Origin: Streptomyces sp. LaPpAH-108
GTDB lineage: Bacteria > Actinomycetota > Actinomycetes > Streptomycetales > Streptomycetaceae
Assembly: GCF_000373625.1 (NCBI RefSeq)
Contig: NZ_KB891993.1
Coordinates: 868,001-932,000, forward strand
Direction of reading: 5' to 3'
Length of the DNA stretch: 64,000 bases
In this document: positions 62,077 through 64,000 of the stretch, piece after piece
How the letters are laid out: each line of letters begins with the position of its first letter
How positions within the stretch are numbered: position 1 is the first letter of the stretch
Program-made: the position numbers and the translations under genes
The notes under the pieces: generated by a model
Database searches by the model: none
Seen by the model: the letters and a program-made list of their open reading frames with translations, nothing else
What the model was told of the DNA's origin: nothing

Positions 62077-62496
62077 ATGACCATGAGTATCCGCAACCAG
62101 CTTCCCGGCACCGTCACGGCGGTCCACTCCGGCGAGGTCATGGCGACCGTCAAGGTCCGGCTGACCGGCGGTCAGGACATCACCGCGGCGATCACCCTGG
62201 AGGCCGCCGAGGATCTGGGCCTTCGCGCGGGCACGTCCGTGCGCGCCCTGGTGAAGGCGACGGAGGTCTCGCTCGCCACCGAGCCGGTGCACCACATCTC
62301 GATCCGCAACCAGCTCGCGGGCACCATCACCGACATCGCCACCGGTGAGGCCATGGCCGCGGTGAAGATCGCGGTGCCGGGCGCCGAGCTGACCTCCGCC
62401 ATCACCCACGAGTCGGCGGAGGAACTGAAGCTGGCGACGGGCTCCGAGGTGGTCGCGCTGATCAAGTCGACGGAGGTCTCGCTGGCCACCGTCTGA
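62077..62496 (+). CDS. Two-domain molbindin
   Basis: A 139-residue protein that is two tandem Mop (molbindin) domains: SIRNQLPGTVTAV...LVKATEVSLAT and SIRNQLAGTITDI...LIKSTEVSLAT, each about 68 residues. Molbindins bind and store molybdate in the cytoplasm. The repeats differ at many places but align without gaps. It is 28 bp past modC, with a TACGGT hexamer 8 nt upstream. It is ended by a 17-bp bidirectional terminator. Confidence 0.93.
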   Translation: MTMSIRNQLPGTVTAVHSGEVMATVKVRLTGGQDITAAITLEAAEDLGLRAGTSVRALVKATEVSLATEPVHHISIRNQLAGTITDIATGEAMAAVKIAVPGAELTSAITHESAEELKLATGSEVVALIKSTEVSLATV

Positions 62497-62503
62497 GAAG
62501 ACG

Positions 62504-62564
62504 CCGAGGGGCGGCTCCCCACCCGTGAATCCACAAGATCCACGGACGGGGAGCCGCCCCTCGG
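62504..62564. terminator. 17-bp bidirectional terminator
   Basis: CCGAGGGGCGGCTCCCC (62504-62520) and its perfect complement (62548-62564) flank a 27-nt loop that itself has a CCGTG/CACGG stem. It separates the mod operon and the convergent gcvP. Confidence 0.9.
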
Positions 62565-62576
62565 GTGTATGCGGAC

Positions 62577-64000
<1,424 letters not shown>

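Overview
The window is high-GC DNA with strong G/C third-position bias, frequent GTG starts, GTGA/ATGA stop-start overlaps and several apparently leaderless genes (a -10-like hexamer 6-8 nt before the start codon). Together with a second EF-Tu gene of the tuf3 type, twin Lnt/UppP envelope genes, mycothiol-era DinB proteins and rare TTA codons, this points to a Streptomyces chromosome. Both ends cut a gene: the left edge lies inside an APC-type permease and the right edge inside gcvP. No tRNA, rRNA or CRISPR array was seen.

Left part (1-32 kb), mostly housekeeping and stress genes: a KimA-like permease end, a SixA-type phosphatase coupled to a degenerate cysteinyl-tRNA-synthetase-like protein, a CoA-binding protein, a cation-diffusion transporter with a repeat-rich upstream region, a YbaK-type deacylase, an XRE-cupin regulator, hexapeptide acyltransferase, gamma-carbonic anhydrase, DedA and VTT membrane proteins, a hot-dog thioesterase, an MFS pump with a Gly-Ser tail, a spermidine-synthase-like protein, EF-Tu3, UppP, an LRV-repeat protein, Lnt, a Gfo/Idh oxidoreductase with an FAD monooxygenase divergent from a TetR gene with two palindromic operators, Ung, a peptide-binding lipoprotein, two SDRs, a HipA-like kinase/DUF3037 pair, a P450, a Rieske lipoprotein and a PPOX protein.

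Middle part (32-42.6 kb): a regulator/exporter district. LysR, MocR-type, MarR and PadR regulators sit beside four EamA/DMT exporters, a PPOX protein and a nitroreductase. MocR, MarR and PadR each have a clear palindrome next to them.

Accessory part (42.6-48.5 kb): a decayed Tn7-like transposon (TnsA-like nuclease, an in-frame TnsB-head/TnsC-tail deletion fusion, a frameshifted TniQ with zinc-ribbon repeats, a small acidic protein, and three end repeats at exactly 20-bp spacing), followed by an FGE-like/aminoglycoside-phosphotransferase-like operon divergent from a protein-kinase-fold gene. Two TTA codons were noticed here (TnsA and the kinase).

Right part (48.5-64 kb): PhzF, CPBP protease-like protein, a 41-bp degenerate tandem repeat, a GCS2-type ligase, DUF5999, a universal stress protein, a complete KimA-like permease (paralog of the left-edge gene), then a molybdenum district: an HTH-TOBE protein, a lone sulfite-oxidase-type Mo-binding domain, a leaderless 19-codon upstream ORF coupled to modA, modB, modC, and a two-domain molbindin, closed by a large bidirectional terminator before gcvP.
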